From an uncultured Bacteroidales bacterium (lineage in GTDB: Bacteria; Bacteroidota; Bacteroidia; Bacteroidales; Bacteroidaceae), in NCBI GenBank assembly GCA_902768605.1, contig CACXLY010000044.1:1-21607 (forward strand): a DNA stretch of 21,607 nucleotides. The letters are read 5' to 3'. Under the pieces are notes generated by a model, which was not told the DNA's origin, did not search any database, and saw nothing but the letters and a program-made list of their open reading frames with translations. The translations under genes were made by a program, and so were the position numbers. Below are positions 1 through 6,380 of the stretch, in pieces (positions within the stretch are counted from its first letter, which is position 1; the number at the start of each line of letters is the position of its first letter).

Positions 1-261
1 GGCCTTGCGAACGTACTCGCCCTTGCCAATCTTGGCGATGTAGTAGTGCGTCTTGCCCTCGCCGTCCTTCTTGAAATAATCGACAAAGCCCTTCTCGTAA
101 AGCATCCGCATCTCTGTGGCGAGTGTCGTGTAGGCAGGCTTCGGGTCGAGCAGATCGTAAATCTCGCGTGCGGAGACGGAGCGGTTGATGTCCCAAATGA
201 TGGACATGATGTCGTATTCCGTCTTGCTGAGGATAGCCTCTCGTCTGTTGTTCGTTTTCAT
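1..261 (-). CDS. BlaI/MecI/CopY-type transcriptional repressor, N-terminal part
   Basis: The reading frame enters from the left edge and starts at an ATG at 261 (minus), giving the first 87 residues. The N-terminus has the winged-helix pattern of the BlaI/MecI/CopY family: LSKTEYDIMSIIWD, then REIYDLL, then AYTTLATEMRMLYEKGFV (about residues 11-60), followed by a basic wing strand with KTHYYIAK. Family members are dimeric repressors that sit over their own promoter and are released by proteolysis, in Bacteroidetes often by a BlaR1/MecR1-like metalloprotease encoded just downstream, which would lie outside this window. A -7 box (TACTTTTG, 282-289) lies just upstream, so the gene has its own promoter. 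The C-terminal dimerisation domain is not visible. The family call is strong; the regulated function is unknown. Confidence 0.85.
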   Translation of the reverse strand, partial: MKTNNRREAILSKTEYDIMSIIWDINRSVSAREIYDLLDPKPAYTTLATEMRMLYEKGFVDYFKKDGEGKTHYYIAKIGKGEYVRKA

Positions 262-281
262 CTTTTTGCTTGTTTCTGCTG

Positions 282-289
282 CAAAAGTA
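282..289 (-). promoter_or_regulatory. Bacteroidetes -7 box upstream of the BlaI-like gene
   Basis: On the minus strand this reads TACTTTTG, matching TAnnTTTG. It lies about 20 bases before the ATG, so the leader would be very short and could double as an autoregulatory operator. No convincing -33 TTG is seen. Confidence 0.45.
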
Positions 290-408
290 TGGGGAAATGG
301 CGTTCGAAACACAGAAAAAAGCCCAAAAGATGACGTGTTTGGCCGAATTTTAACTTTTATTAATAGAAATAAGGGCGTTCGTGCCTAATAAAGTATCAAC
401 AAGTTAAT

Positions 409-584
409 GGCAAACGACACGTATGTAAAATGCAAACGACATGTGTGAAGTTTGCTAATTACACGTGTGTTGTTGGCCATTTTAACGTGCTTAGTTGTGA
501 CAGTTAACGTGCCGCGATGGACAGTTTAACGTGTATTTCTGTGACAATTGACGTGCCACGAGTGCCGTTTTCGCGTGTTGAAAG
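409..584. repeat. Eight-unit degenerate tandem array, exact 22-bp period, ACGTG core
   Basis: The pentamer ACGTG or a one-base variant recurs at 419, 441, 463, 485, 507, 529, 551 and 573, every interval being exactly 22 bp. The variants are ACGTA, ATGTG, ACGTG five times, and GCGTG. Flanks are partly conserved: several units read GACAnTTAACGTG or CATTTTAACGTG, while the first two read CAAACGACAYGTRTG. The array lies between the repressor promoter and the inverted repeat. There is no unique spacer between identical repeats, so it is not a CRISPR. Period and core match the arrays at 5672 and 14955. Confidence 0.85.
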
Positions 585-829
585 CCCTGTTTTGTGCAAA
601 AAACATCCGAAAGAGGTCTTTTGTTTGAATTTTTGCGGCGAGGAAAGATGCGCCAAATAGAGGAAAAAGCATCTGAACGAGGGGTTTCAGTACGTGTTTC
701 GAGGTCTGAAAGAGGCTTTTTTGAAGTTTTTTGTCACATTTCGAGGCCGGAAATCCTGAGAGCATCAGCCTTACAGGTTCTGTATCTCGTTGTATATCTG
801 CTTTCTAGATGAAATTAAATTGGACATTC

Positions 830-957
830 ATTACAATTACAGTTGTTACAGTTTCTTGTTTTGATGTTACAATTACCCCTTCTTATATATATATATATAA
901 CTATATATAGGGGTTATTGTCATTCATTTTTTTAATTGTAATAACTGTAATTGTAAT
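830..957. repeat. 128-bp imperfect inverted repeat (cruciform or long hairpin)
   Basis: The outer arms are 830-853 and 934-957, 24 bp each with two mismatches; the left arm begins ATTACAATTACAGTT and the right arm ends AACTGTAATTGTAAT. An inner pair is formed by TTACAATTACCCCT (867-880) and AGGGGTTATTGTCA (909-922), enclosing an alternating TA core (about 883-908). The arms also contain internal direct repeats of TTACAATTA. It could be a small non-autonomous mobile element, a transcript hairpin or an extruding cruciform. No target-site duplication is obvious. Confidence 0.75.
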
Positions 958-1345
958 AGACACAGCCTTTCTTCACTCACTCATGTTCTCTTCTATGAGG
1001 CCAAAGAGCTTGACTTCAACCAAGGGTGTGTCAGCCATAGTGAAAGGCAAGTTAAAATTCTGAATTTTAAATTCTCGTTTCAAGCCCCGTAGAGCGCTTC
1101 TTTTTGCCTCGGAGGCATGAATTACGTCAAGGGCATTTGAAGAGACCGTTTTCGTTTCCTGTCTATAAGTTACTTTCCTACTTTCCTACTTTCTCACCCG
1201 CGCCCCCCAAAAAACTGCATTTTTGTATGAAAATAATTACCAAATTGCTTGCATAATTCAAGATTTTTCGTATGCTATGCACCGTAGCTGAGAGATAGAA
1301 AACTTGGCCATGGATGAGGGCAGGGACGGGCAGGCTGGCGAGCCA

Positions 1346-1411
1346 AACAGACACGTCTAAGTAGGCCAGTTGACAGTTTTAACTGCGCAATTAGACACGC
1401 CTGCCATATCA
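1346..1411. repeat. Possible three-unit 22-bp-period array
   Basis: GACACG occurs at 1350-1355 and 1394-1399, 44 bp apart, with GACAGT exactly halfway (1372-1377). The middle unit contains the dyad CAGTT-TT-AACTG. This fits a decayed member of the same 22-bp family, but three units can arise by chance. Confidence 0.3.
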
Positions 1412-1463
1412 TTATTTATATTGGTGTTCGGTAAAATCACAGAACACATTCGAAACATGAAGT

Positions 1464-2711
1464 CTATTCATACAGAAGGTATTTCTGCCTCTTCTGCTTG
1501 AACTCCTCCACTTCGTTCTGCCAGCGAGCTCGGATTTCTGCTTCGTTGCGTCCCGCTTCAATCATTTCACGGACGTAGGTTCGGCCCAGCAGCTTGTCGA
1601 AGAATGAGGTGAAGAACCCGTCTGCCTTGCCCTCAACCTTCAGACACCGATAGGCATCTATGACATAGGCCAGACTCATCTGGCCGCGCCATATCGAATC
1701 GTAGGGAATGGCAGAGAGGTCACGTCCGTAGCACTTCTCCCCAAGTAGCGTAGGACGTGTGGCTCCTGGCATGCTTTGCGGGGTAAAGGAGTAGGTATGG
1801 CACGCTTGCATCCCAGGATGACCATACTGCTGGAAAGGCTTGTCCGTGCCGCGTCCCATGCTGACCACAGTTCCTTCGAACGGGCAGAGGGAAGGGTAGA
1901 GGTAGATGGACTGCATGTTGGGCAGGTTGGGCGACGGCGCTACAGGCAGGGCATAGTGCGTCTGGTGAGTATAGTTCAGGCAGGGGATTACCGTCAGCCT
2001 GCACTCATTTCCCTCGTTCAGCCACTTCTCTCCAACAGCCATGCGTGCCAGTTCGCCAAGCGTCATGCCGTGCACGACGGGGATAGGCAAGTATCCCACT
2101 CCGCTACGCAGCGACATATCCAGGATTGGGCCGTCCACATAGTGCCCGTTGGGGTTGGGGCGGTCCAGTATGATGACCTCTCGTCCGTACTTCGCGCAAG
2201 CATCCATCAGGTGGCACATCGTCACGTAGTACGTATAATAGCGCAGACCAACATCTTGAATGTCAACAAGCAGCACGTCGAACATGCTCATGGCTTCCTC
2301 GCCGAGGTGTTTCTTTCGGTTCTGCCCGTAGAGCGAAAGGATGGGGATACCAGTCTGCCCGTCCACCTCGTCGGCCACTACTGCTCCCGCATCGGCATGG
2401 CCTCGGAAGCCGTGTTCGGGCGAGAAAATGGCCGTCATCCTCACACCCTTTTCCACAAGCACGTCGAGCACATGACGGTGGTCTGGCCCTACGAGTCCAG
2501 TCTGGTTGCTGTACAGCGCCACGCGTTTCCCTTCGACAAGAGGCAGATAGAGTTCAGTCCGTTCGTCGCCCGTCACAACACGCTCAGCCTTTACGTCCTG
2601 GTTGTCCGGGACATGCTGACAGTCCTGACAGCTTTGCCAATCGCAGCTCCAAAGGTAGCTGTATGCCGGCAGGAGAAATAATAAGGCGACGCTCAGTATA
2701 AGTCTTTTCAT
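1464..2711 (-). CDS. namZ: NamZ-like exo-beta-N-acetylmuramidase (DUF1343), exported
   Basis: The 415-residue product matches the DUF1343/NamZ family, whose characterised members remove terminal N-acetylmuramic acid from peptidoglycan fragments during muropeptide recycling. Visible family blocks are ALYSNQTG (65-72), SPEHGFRG (97-104), DIQDVGLRYYTYY (150-162), LDRPNPNG (182-189) and YPSLCPFEGT with MGRGTDKPFQ (272-294). The length is normal. I place the start at the ATG at 2711 because a longer frame opening at 2765 would run through the -7 box at 2763-2770, and because residue 1 then begins a clean export signal. Cys23 after L-W-S is a possible lipoprotein attachment site, though the lipobox is imperfect. 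The gene is monocistronic and divergent from the coiled-coil/trmB unit. The symbol is given by family homology; the exact activity is inferred. Confidence 0.85.
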   Translation of the reverse strand: MKRLILSVALLFLLPAYSYLWSCDWQSCQDCQHVPDNQDVKAERVVTGDERTELYLPLVEGKRVALYSNQTGLVGPDHRHVLDVLVEKGVRMTAIFSPEHGFRGHADAGAVVADEVDGQTGIPILSLYGQNRKKHLGEEAMSMFDVLLVDIQDVGLRYYTYYVTMCHLMDACAKYGREVIILDRPNPNGHYVDGPILDMSLRSGVGYLPIPVVHGMTLGELARMAVGEKWLNEGNECRLTVIPCLNYTHQTHYALPVAPSPNLPNMQSIYLYPSLCPFEGTVVSMGRGTDKPFQQYGHPGMQACHTYSFTPQSMPGATRPTLLGEKCYGRDLSAIPYDSIWRGQMSLAYVIDAYRCLKVEGKADGFFTSFFDKLLGRTYVREMIEAGRNEAEIRARWQNEVEEFKQKRQKYLLYE

Positions 2712-2762
2712 ATATATATCGATAGGCTGCAAATAGGTAGTTCTTCCACCCGAGATTACCTG

Positions 2763-2770
2763 CAAAGGTA
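2763..2770 (-). promoter_or_regulatory. -7 box for the NamZ-like gene
   Basis: It reads TACCTTTG on the minus strand, followed by GCAGG. It lies about 50 bases upstream of the ATG at 2711 and rules out the longer reading frame. No clear -33 element is seen. Confidence 0.55.
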
Positions 2771-2833
2771 CAAGTATTTTGTTAATCTGCTCCTATGGTG
2801 AATAAACTTTTCTTAATTCTTATTAATTATTTT

Positions 2834-2861
2834 CCTTTCACTTTTCACTTTTCATACTTTT
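2834..2861. repeat. 7-bp-period tract (CTTTTCA)
   Basis: CCTTTCA, CTTTTCA, CTTTTCA and a decayed fourth unit lie just upstream of the -7 box at 2865. It belongs to the short-period repeat class seen at many intergenic sites here, and it fills the place of the -33 region of this promoter. Confidence 0.5.
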
Positions 2862-2864
2862 TCG

Positions 2865-2872
2865 TATCTTTG
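2865..2872 (+). promoter_or_regulatory. -7 box for the coiled-coil/trmB operon
   Basis: TATCTTTG followed by CAG lies 27 bases before the ATG at 2900. The preceding bases are the CTTTTCA repeat tract, with no standard -33 TTG. Confidence 0.55.
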
Positions 2873-2899
2873 CAGACAAAACCGTATAATAATAAAGGT

Positions 2900-3775
2900 A
2901 TGGACAAGAAAACAAAGATAATCCTCAGCCTGGTGGCGTTGCTGGTGGCAGGTGTCATCGGCTTCCTCCTATATACTATGCGCCAGCAGAAGCTCGAAAG
3001 CAAGCAGATGCTCGAGCTGGCTGAGATGGATAAACTCGAGATGGAGAACGAGTACGAGCAGTTCGCCATGCAGTACAACGAGATGAAGACGCAAATCAAC
3101 AACGACTCGCTCGTGGCTCAGCTCGAGATGGAGCAGAAGCGAACCGAGGAATTGCTGGAGGAGCTGCGGCGCGTGAAGAGCAGCGACGCGGCAGAAATCA
3201 TGCGACTGAAGAAGGAGCTCGCCACCCTGCGCGAGGTGCTGCGCAGCTACGTCCTGCAAATAGACTCGCTCAACCGCATGAACGAGGCGCTTGAGCGCGA
3301 GAACACGAACCTCAAGACGCAGAACGAGCAGGCACGCCGGCACATCTCCAACCTCTCGACCGAGAACGAGTCGCTCTCCGACAAGGTGGCCATCGCCAGC
3401 CAACTCGACGCCACGGGCATCTATGCCGTTGGCCATAACAAGAAGGGCAAGGCTGCGAAGAAGATAAAGGACGTGAAGAAGTTCGTCATCGGCTTCTCGA
3501 TAGCCCGCAACGTCACGACCTCGACAGGTATCCGAAGCATCTATGTCCGCATCACGACTCCCACGGGCGACGTCCTCACCAAGGGCGGCACCTTTGCCTA
3601 CGAGAACCGCCAGCTCGAGTACAGCATCCGAAAGGACATCGAGTACACGGGCGAGGAGCAGAGCGTGACGGTTTACTGGGATGTGGCCGAGGCCCTGAGT
3701 GCCGGCAACTACCGCGTCGATATCTTTGCCGACGGGCACAACATAGGGACCACGCACTTCACGTTCGAGAAATAA
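2900..3775 (+). CDS. Membrane-anchored coiled-coil protein, unknown function
   Basis: The product has 291 residues. Residues 7-26 form one transmembrane helix after a short KK-containing N-terminus. About residues 30-165 are strongly charged heptad-like sequence rich in E, K, L and N (for example LEELRRV and RENTNLKTQNEQ), predicting a long coiled coil. About residues 185-291 look like a compact beta domain (FVIGFSIARN, IYVRITTPTGDVL, YRVDIFADGHNIG). The topology suggests an inner-membrane anchor with a rod and C-terminal domain, probably periplasmic. I chose the ATG at 2900 because it follows the -7 box at 2865 and a longer frame from 2795 would contain that promoter. It abuts trmB with no gap. 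I do not recognise a named family; coiled-coil similarity to SMC-like proteins would not be informative. Confidence 0.75.
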   Translation: MDKKTKIILSLVALLVAGVIGFLLYTMRQQKLESKQMLELAEMDKLEMENEYEQFAMQYNEMKTQINNDSLVAQLEMEQKRTEELLEELRRVKSSDAAEIMRLKKELATLREVLRSYVLQIDSLNRMNEALERENTNLKTQNEQARRHISNLSTENESLSDKVAIASQLDATGIYAVGHNKKGKAAKKIKDVKKFVIGFSIARNVTTSTGIRSIYVRITTPTGDVLTKGGTFAYENRQLEYSIRKDIEYTGEEQSVTVYWDVAEALSAGNYRVDIFADGHNIGTTHFTFEK

Positions 3776-4549
3776 ATGAGCAAAGGAAAGCTTGCCAAGT
3801 TCGCCGAGATGGCGGAGAACCCGCTGGTGGTGGAATGCCCGATGGCTGCCCACATGCAGGAGGACTTCCCCCTGCGTGGCCGCTGGCACAAGGACTTCTT
3901 CCATAGCTGCAATCCCATCGTGCTGGAGCTTGGCTGCGGGCGGGGCGAATACACCGTGGGGCTTGGAAAGCTGATGCCGGACAAGAACTTCATCGGTGTT
4001 GACATCAAGGGAGCGCGTATGTGGACAGGAGCAAAGGAAGCCTTGCAGAGCGGCATGAAGAACGTCGGCTTCCTGCGCACGAACATCGAATTCATCCAGC
4101 GCTTCTTCGCTCCGGGCGAGGTCAGCGAGATATGGCTCACCTTCTCCGACCCTCAGATGAAGAAGGTCACGAAGCGCCTCACCAGCACGTACTTCCTGGA
4201 GCGTTACCGTCAGTTCCTCTGCGACGGAGGTCTCATCCACCTCAAGACCGACTCGAACTTCCTCTTCACCTATACCGAGGAGCTGCTCAAGGCAAACCAC
4301 ATCGAGCCGGTGTTCAAGACGAGAAACCTCTACGGCCTCTCCCAATCAGAGTCAACGGAAGCTGCCCTCGCTTCTTCCATCCAAACCTACTACGAGAGCA
4401 TGTGGCGAGCCCGCGGCATCGACATCAAGTACCTTTGCTTCCGCCTCCGAGGGGGTACACCTCTCGTAGAGCCTGAGGTCGAGATACCGCTCGACGAGTA
4501 CCGGTCCTACAGTCGGGAGAAGCGGAGCGGCTGCGAGAAACACGTCTGA
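3776..4549 (+). CDS. trmB: tRNA (guanine-46-N7)-methyltransferase
   Basis: The 257-residue protein is a TrmB-type class I methyltransferase that makes m7G46 in the variable loop of tRNAs. The SAM-binding motif [14 protein letters not shown] spans residues 50-63; [11 protein letters not shown] (73-83) supplies the acidic end of strand 2. The TrmB signature appears as [13 protein letters not shown] (118-130; usually DPWPKK in proteobacteria), and HLKTDS (155-160) is the conserved product-site block. The start ATG directly follows the TAA of the coiled-coil gene, so translational coupling is likely. A heptanucleotide array starts three bases after the stop. Only the DPQMKK variation is slightly unusual. 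Confidence 0.93.
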   Translation: MSKGKLAKFAEMAENPLVVECPMAAHMQEDFPLRGRWHKDFFHSCNPIVLELGCGRGEYTVGLGKLMPDKNFIGVDIKGARMWTGAKEALQSGMKNVGFLRTNIEFIQRFFAPGEVSEIWLTFSDPQMKKVTKRLTSTYFLERYRQFLCDGGLIHLKTDSNFLFTYTEELLKANHIEPVFKTRNLYGLSQSESTEAALASSIQTYYESMWRARGIDIKYLCFRLRGGTPLVEPEVEIPLDEYRSYSREKRSGCEKHV

Positions 4550-4552
4550 GCG

Positions 4553-4601
4553 GACAACAGACAATAGACAACAGACAATAGACAACGGACAACAGACGAC
4601 G
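4553..4601. repeat. Seven-unit 7-bp tandem array (GACAACA/GACAATA)
   Basis: Units are GACAACA, GACAATA, GACAACA, GACAATA, GACAACG, GACAACA and GACGACG, perfectly phased at 7 bp and starting three bases after the trmB stop. The alternation of two unit types suggests growth by 14-bp steps. Confidence 0.85.
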
Positions 4602-4619
4602 GTCGGTTTATGAAACTTC

Positions 4620-4667
4620 AATAACCAATAACCTAATTGTTCAATTTTCAATATTCAATTTTCAATA
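4620..4667. repeat. 7-bp arrays AATAACC x2 and TTCAATT/TTCAATA x4
   Basis: AATAACC occurs at 4620-4626 and 4627-4633; TTCAATT/TTCAATA alternate over 4640-4667. They fill the leader of the rubredoxin gene. No TAnnTTTG box is seen in this interval, so rubredoxin may be cotranscribed with trmB or use an atypical promoter. Confidence 0.75.
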
Positions 4668-4696
4668 TTATATTAACCCTCTAAACATCAAAAGTT

Positions 4697-4855
4697 ATGG
4701 CAAAGTACGTTTGTGAAGTATGCGGTTGGGAGTACGACCCCGAAGTTGGAGTACCCGAGAAGGGCATCGCCCCCGGCACGCCTTGGGAAGAAGTCCCCGA
4801 AGACTTCGAGTGCCCGCTGTGTGGCGTAGGCAAGGACCAGTTTGCTGCCGAGTGA
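4697..4855 (+). CDS. Rubredoxin
   Basis: This 52-residue gene encodes a standard rubredoxin, a one-iron electron carrier. The two metal-binding knuckles are CEVCG (Cys6 and Cys9) and CPLCG (Cys39 and Cys42), separated by the usual stretch with [23 protein letters not shown] in it. Both CxxCG motifs are intact, so Fe(Cys)4 binding is expected. In anaerobes rubredoxin commonly feeds electrons to rubrerythrin or superoxide reductase for peroxide and oxygen defence; no such partner is adjacent. The ATG at 4697 is the only sensible start. The next gene begins 14 bases after the stop, suggesting cotranscription. Confidence 0.95.
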   Translation: MAKYVCEVCGWEYDPEVGVPEKGIAPGTPWEEVPEDFECPLCGVGKDQFAAE

Positions 4856-4869
4856 AGTAAGCCCGCATA

Positions 4870-5541
4870 ATGAGCAATTTCCCAAGCATCGGCTCTGCAG
4901 CGGAGCTGATGGGACTTATTGACGAGATAGGCTTCCTGCCTTTGCTCGACAGCGGCATCTATGGGTTCTCGGCAGAAGAGATTGTCGATGACGACTGTCG
5001 CTACGTCGTCTTTTCCGATGGAGGCTGGGACTGGCCGCTCTGGAAGTGGAAAGGTCAGATTGTGACCGAAATGCCTTGCCTCTACGGAAAGTTCTTCAAC
5101 AAGAAGGCGGGCTTCATCAGCAAGGCGTGGTGGCCCGACTTCTGCAACTACCGACGCAGCAAGTTTCCCTATCCTACGGACGACACCATCGATGGCGCAA
5201 TCCTCGACACGCTGAGACAGGAAGGCAGCCTCATTACCAGAGAGTTGAGGGCGCTGTGCGGCTTCAACGGGAAGGGCATGCGGTCGAAGTTCGACGGCTA
5301 CATCACGCGATTGCAGATGGCGACGTACATCGTCACCGAAGACTTCGTGTATCCCCACGACAAGCACGGCAAGGAATACGGCTGGGGCTGGTCGTTGCTG
5401 AACACGCCCGAAGCGCTTTATGGCAAGGAGGCCTGCACCTGCAGCCGCTCGCCCGAGGAGTCCCTGCAGAGGCTCATCAGTCAGTTCAAGAAGATACTGC
5501 CCGAAGCAACGGAGGGACAGATTCTGAGGCTCGTCGGGTAA
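4870..5541 (+). CDS. AlkZ-related winged-helix protein
   Basis: The product has 223 residues. The first half is rich in aromatic residues (SDGGWDWPLWKWKG, residues 49-62, and KAWWPDFCNYRR, about 85-96). The second half looks like a winged helix: DGAILDTLRQEGSLITREL, then FDGYITRLQMATYIV, then DFVY, as in the AlkZ/YcaQ-like family of DNA-binding proteins that includes interstrand crosslink glycosylases. The protein is much shorter than a full YcaQ glycosylase (about 400 residues), so catalytic activity should not be assumed. It follows rubredoxin by 14 bases and probably shares its transcript. The assignment comes from motif recall, with moderate certainty. Confidence 0.6.
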   Translation: MSNFPSIGSAAELMGLIDEIGFLPLLDSGIYGFSAEEIVDDDCRYVVFSDGGWDWPLWKWKGQIVTEMPCLYGKFFNKKAGFISKAWWPDFCNYRRSKFPYPTDDTIDGAILDTLRQEGSLITRELRALCGFNGKGMRSKFDGYITRLQMATYIVTEDFVYPHDKHGKEYGWGWSLLNTPEALYGKEACTCSRSPEESLQRLISQFKKILPEATEGQILRLVG

Positions 5542-5847
5542 AGGGGCGGAGCATATTCCTCCCTTATTGCCTTCCATAAGTGGTCACATTCCCTGTAGGT
5601 GCTCAGATGCAGAGCCGAAAGAGCAGTTGCAAGCACTGACTTGATGCTCCGTACTACAGACTGTCAGAAATTCCCACACGAGGGATTCGCTTTTCCCACA
5701 CGAAGGAATCGCCTTTCCCACGTGTGGGAATTGCTTTTCCTTCACGTGGAAATTTCTCATCCCTCACTATATATCCGTCGTTCATAAAAAAAACTTAAAA
5801 ACTCTTGAAATATGACAAGGTGTTTTCATATTTCGAAATAAAAAGTG
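5542..5847. other. Intergenic region with 22-bp array
   Basis: Apart from the array at 5672-5781 and the promoter at 5848, this interval shows no gene. The plus-strand frame at 5599-5787 runs through the tandem array and has no recognisable domain. Confidence 0.6.
5672..5781. repeat. Five-unit 22-bp-period array, TCCCACRYG core
   Basis: Unit starts fall at 5672, 5694, 5716, 5738 and 5760. They read TCCCACACG, TCCCACACG, TCCCACGTG, TCCTTCACG and TCCCTCACT, with GAAGGAA-like sequence after the core in the first two. Unit 3 includes the dyad CCCAC-GT-GTGGG. Around unit 4, TTCCTTCACGTGGAAA is almost the exact reverse complement of the unit TTCCCACGTGAAGGAA found at 14955-15064, so this array holds the motif in both orientations. 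Confidence 0.85.
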
Positions 5848-5855
5848 TACATTTG
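5848..5855 (+). promoter_or_regulatory. -7 box immediately before a GTG start
   Basis: TACATTTG ends only five bases before the GTG at 5861. The transcription start would fall at or next to the GTG, implying a leaderless or nearly leaderless mRNA. Confidence 0.5.
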
Positions 5856-5860
5856 CACTT

Positions 5861-6220
5861 GTGAACCCGATAACAAAGAGACATATTGCTTCGTGGGTGC
5901 TGCTGGCTGTCTATCTGCCGATGCTCATCCTCTCGTCGCTCCACGTCCACGATACTGTGGATTACGGCGAGACGACGTGTGCCGAGTGCGTGCATCACCA
6001 GTGCCATGGACATTTGTCACAGCTCTCCGACGGCATGCACCAGTGCGTGCTTTGCCAGTTCCTGACGCTTTCATACGTAGCAACCGCCTCAGGCCTGCTG
6101 CTTTGTTATCAGACCAAACGCAAGGTCGTTTATGCTCTGTACCGTCAGTCGATATGTCTGACAGACAAAGGCTTCGTCAGCCTTCGTGCTCCACCTGCTA
6201 AAGAAAAGTTGAAAAGATGA
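5861..6220 (+). CDS. His/Cys-rich membrane-anchored peptide, putative metal handling
   Basis: The product has 119 residues. Residues 9-27 form a hydrophobic signal anchor. The segment after it is dense in metal ligands: His28, His30, Cys40, Cys43, His45, His46, Cys48, His49, His51, His60, Cys62 and Cys65. A second hydrophobic stretch (about 66-83) follows. It lies upstream of a TonB-dependent receptor in the same orientation, an arrangement suggesting metal (zinc or copper) sensing, storage or delivery in the periplasm. I chose GTG at 5861 because no in-frame ATG precedes it before a stop and the next ATG (5921) would cut the membrane helix. The C-terminus (KEKLKR) is encoded by the start of an 8-bp repeat. 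The family is not named here; the function is inferred from composition and context. Confidence 0.65.
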   Translation: MNPITKRHIASWVLLAVYLPMLILSSLHVHDTVDYGETTCAECVHHQCHGHLSQLSDGMHQCVLCQFLTLSYVATASGLLLCYQTKRKVVYALYRQSICLTDKGFVSLRAPPAKEKLKR

Positions 6221-6306
6221 AAAGTTGAAAGGGTGAAAAAGGAGGGGTGAAAAGGAAAAGCCTTTCTTCTTCAACCTTTCACCTTTTCACCTTTTCACCT
6301 TTTATT
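6203..6306. repeat. Opposed 8-bp-period arrays forming a long hairpin
   Basis: The left part carries AGTTGAAA, AGATGAAA, AGTTGAAA and GGGTGAAA and then GGGGTGAAAAGG. The right part carries TTCAACCT followed by repeated TTCACCTT. The two halves are largely complementary (GGTGAAAAGG with CCTTTTCACC), so the transcript between the His/Cys-rich gene and the receptor can fold into a long stem. It may act as an attenuator, processing site or partial terminator lowering receptor expression. Confidence 0.6.
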
Positions 6307-6380
6307 TCTCAGCTTTCCTTTTTCACCTTTACTGCTGTTAGCAGCTGAGGGTACATTGTTACACATAAACACATTCAAAC

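Larger units (their letters stand above)
262..1463. other. 1.2-kb gene-free, repeat-rich intergenic region
   Basis: No credible gene is seen in either strand. The frames at 526-765 (minus) and 594-812 (plus) overlap each other in low-complexity sequence and have no recognisable domain. The region contains a 22-bp-period array (409-584), a large inverted repeat (830-957), an 8-bp triplicate repeat TACTTTCC (1171-1194), a perfect TGCCTC/GAGGCA dyad near 1106-1118, a decayed promoter-like site (1249-1279) and a weak three-unit 22-bp pattern (1346-1411). A short open stretch on the minus strand ends at a TGA at 973-975 and includes a 21-codon ATG frame (973-1038); it may be debris of a lost gene but I do not recognise it. 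Confidence 0.6.

Noticed and set aside
409..584. CRISPR array
   Set aside because: The whole unit is 22 bp with no unique spacers and no cas genes; same for the arrays at 5672 and 14955.
526..812. Overlapping small frames on both strands
   Set aside because: They lie in repeat-rich sequence without domain, promoter or ribosome-binding context.
1776..2681. 301-codon open frame on the plus strand
   Set aside because: It lies wholly opposite the NamZ-like gene, with no recognisable domain.
2969..4345. 458-codon open frame on the minus strand
   Set aside because: It lies opposite the coiled-coil gene and trmB, both of which have clear domains, a promoter and coupled stop/start. It is an antisense shadow caused by GC-rich third positions.
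5599..5787. 62-codon frame across the 22-bp array
   Set aside because: The sequence is generated by the tandem repeat read in successive frames; no start signal or domain. The same applies to minus-strand frames over 14934-15157.
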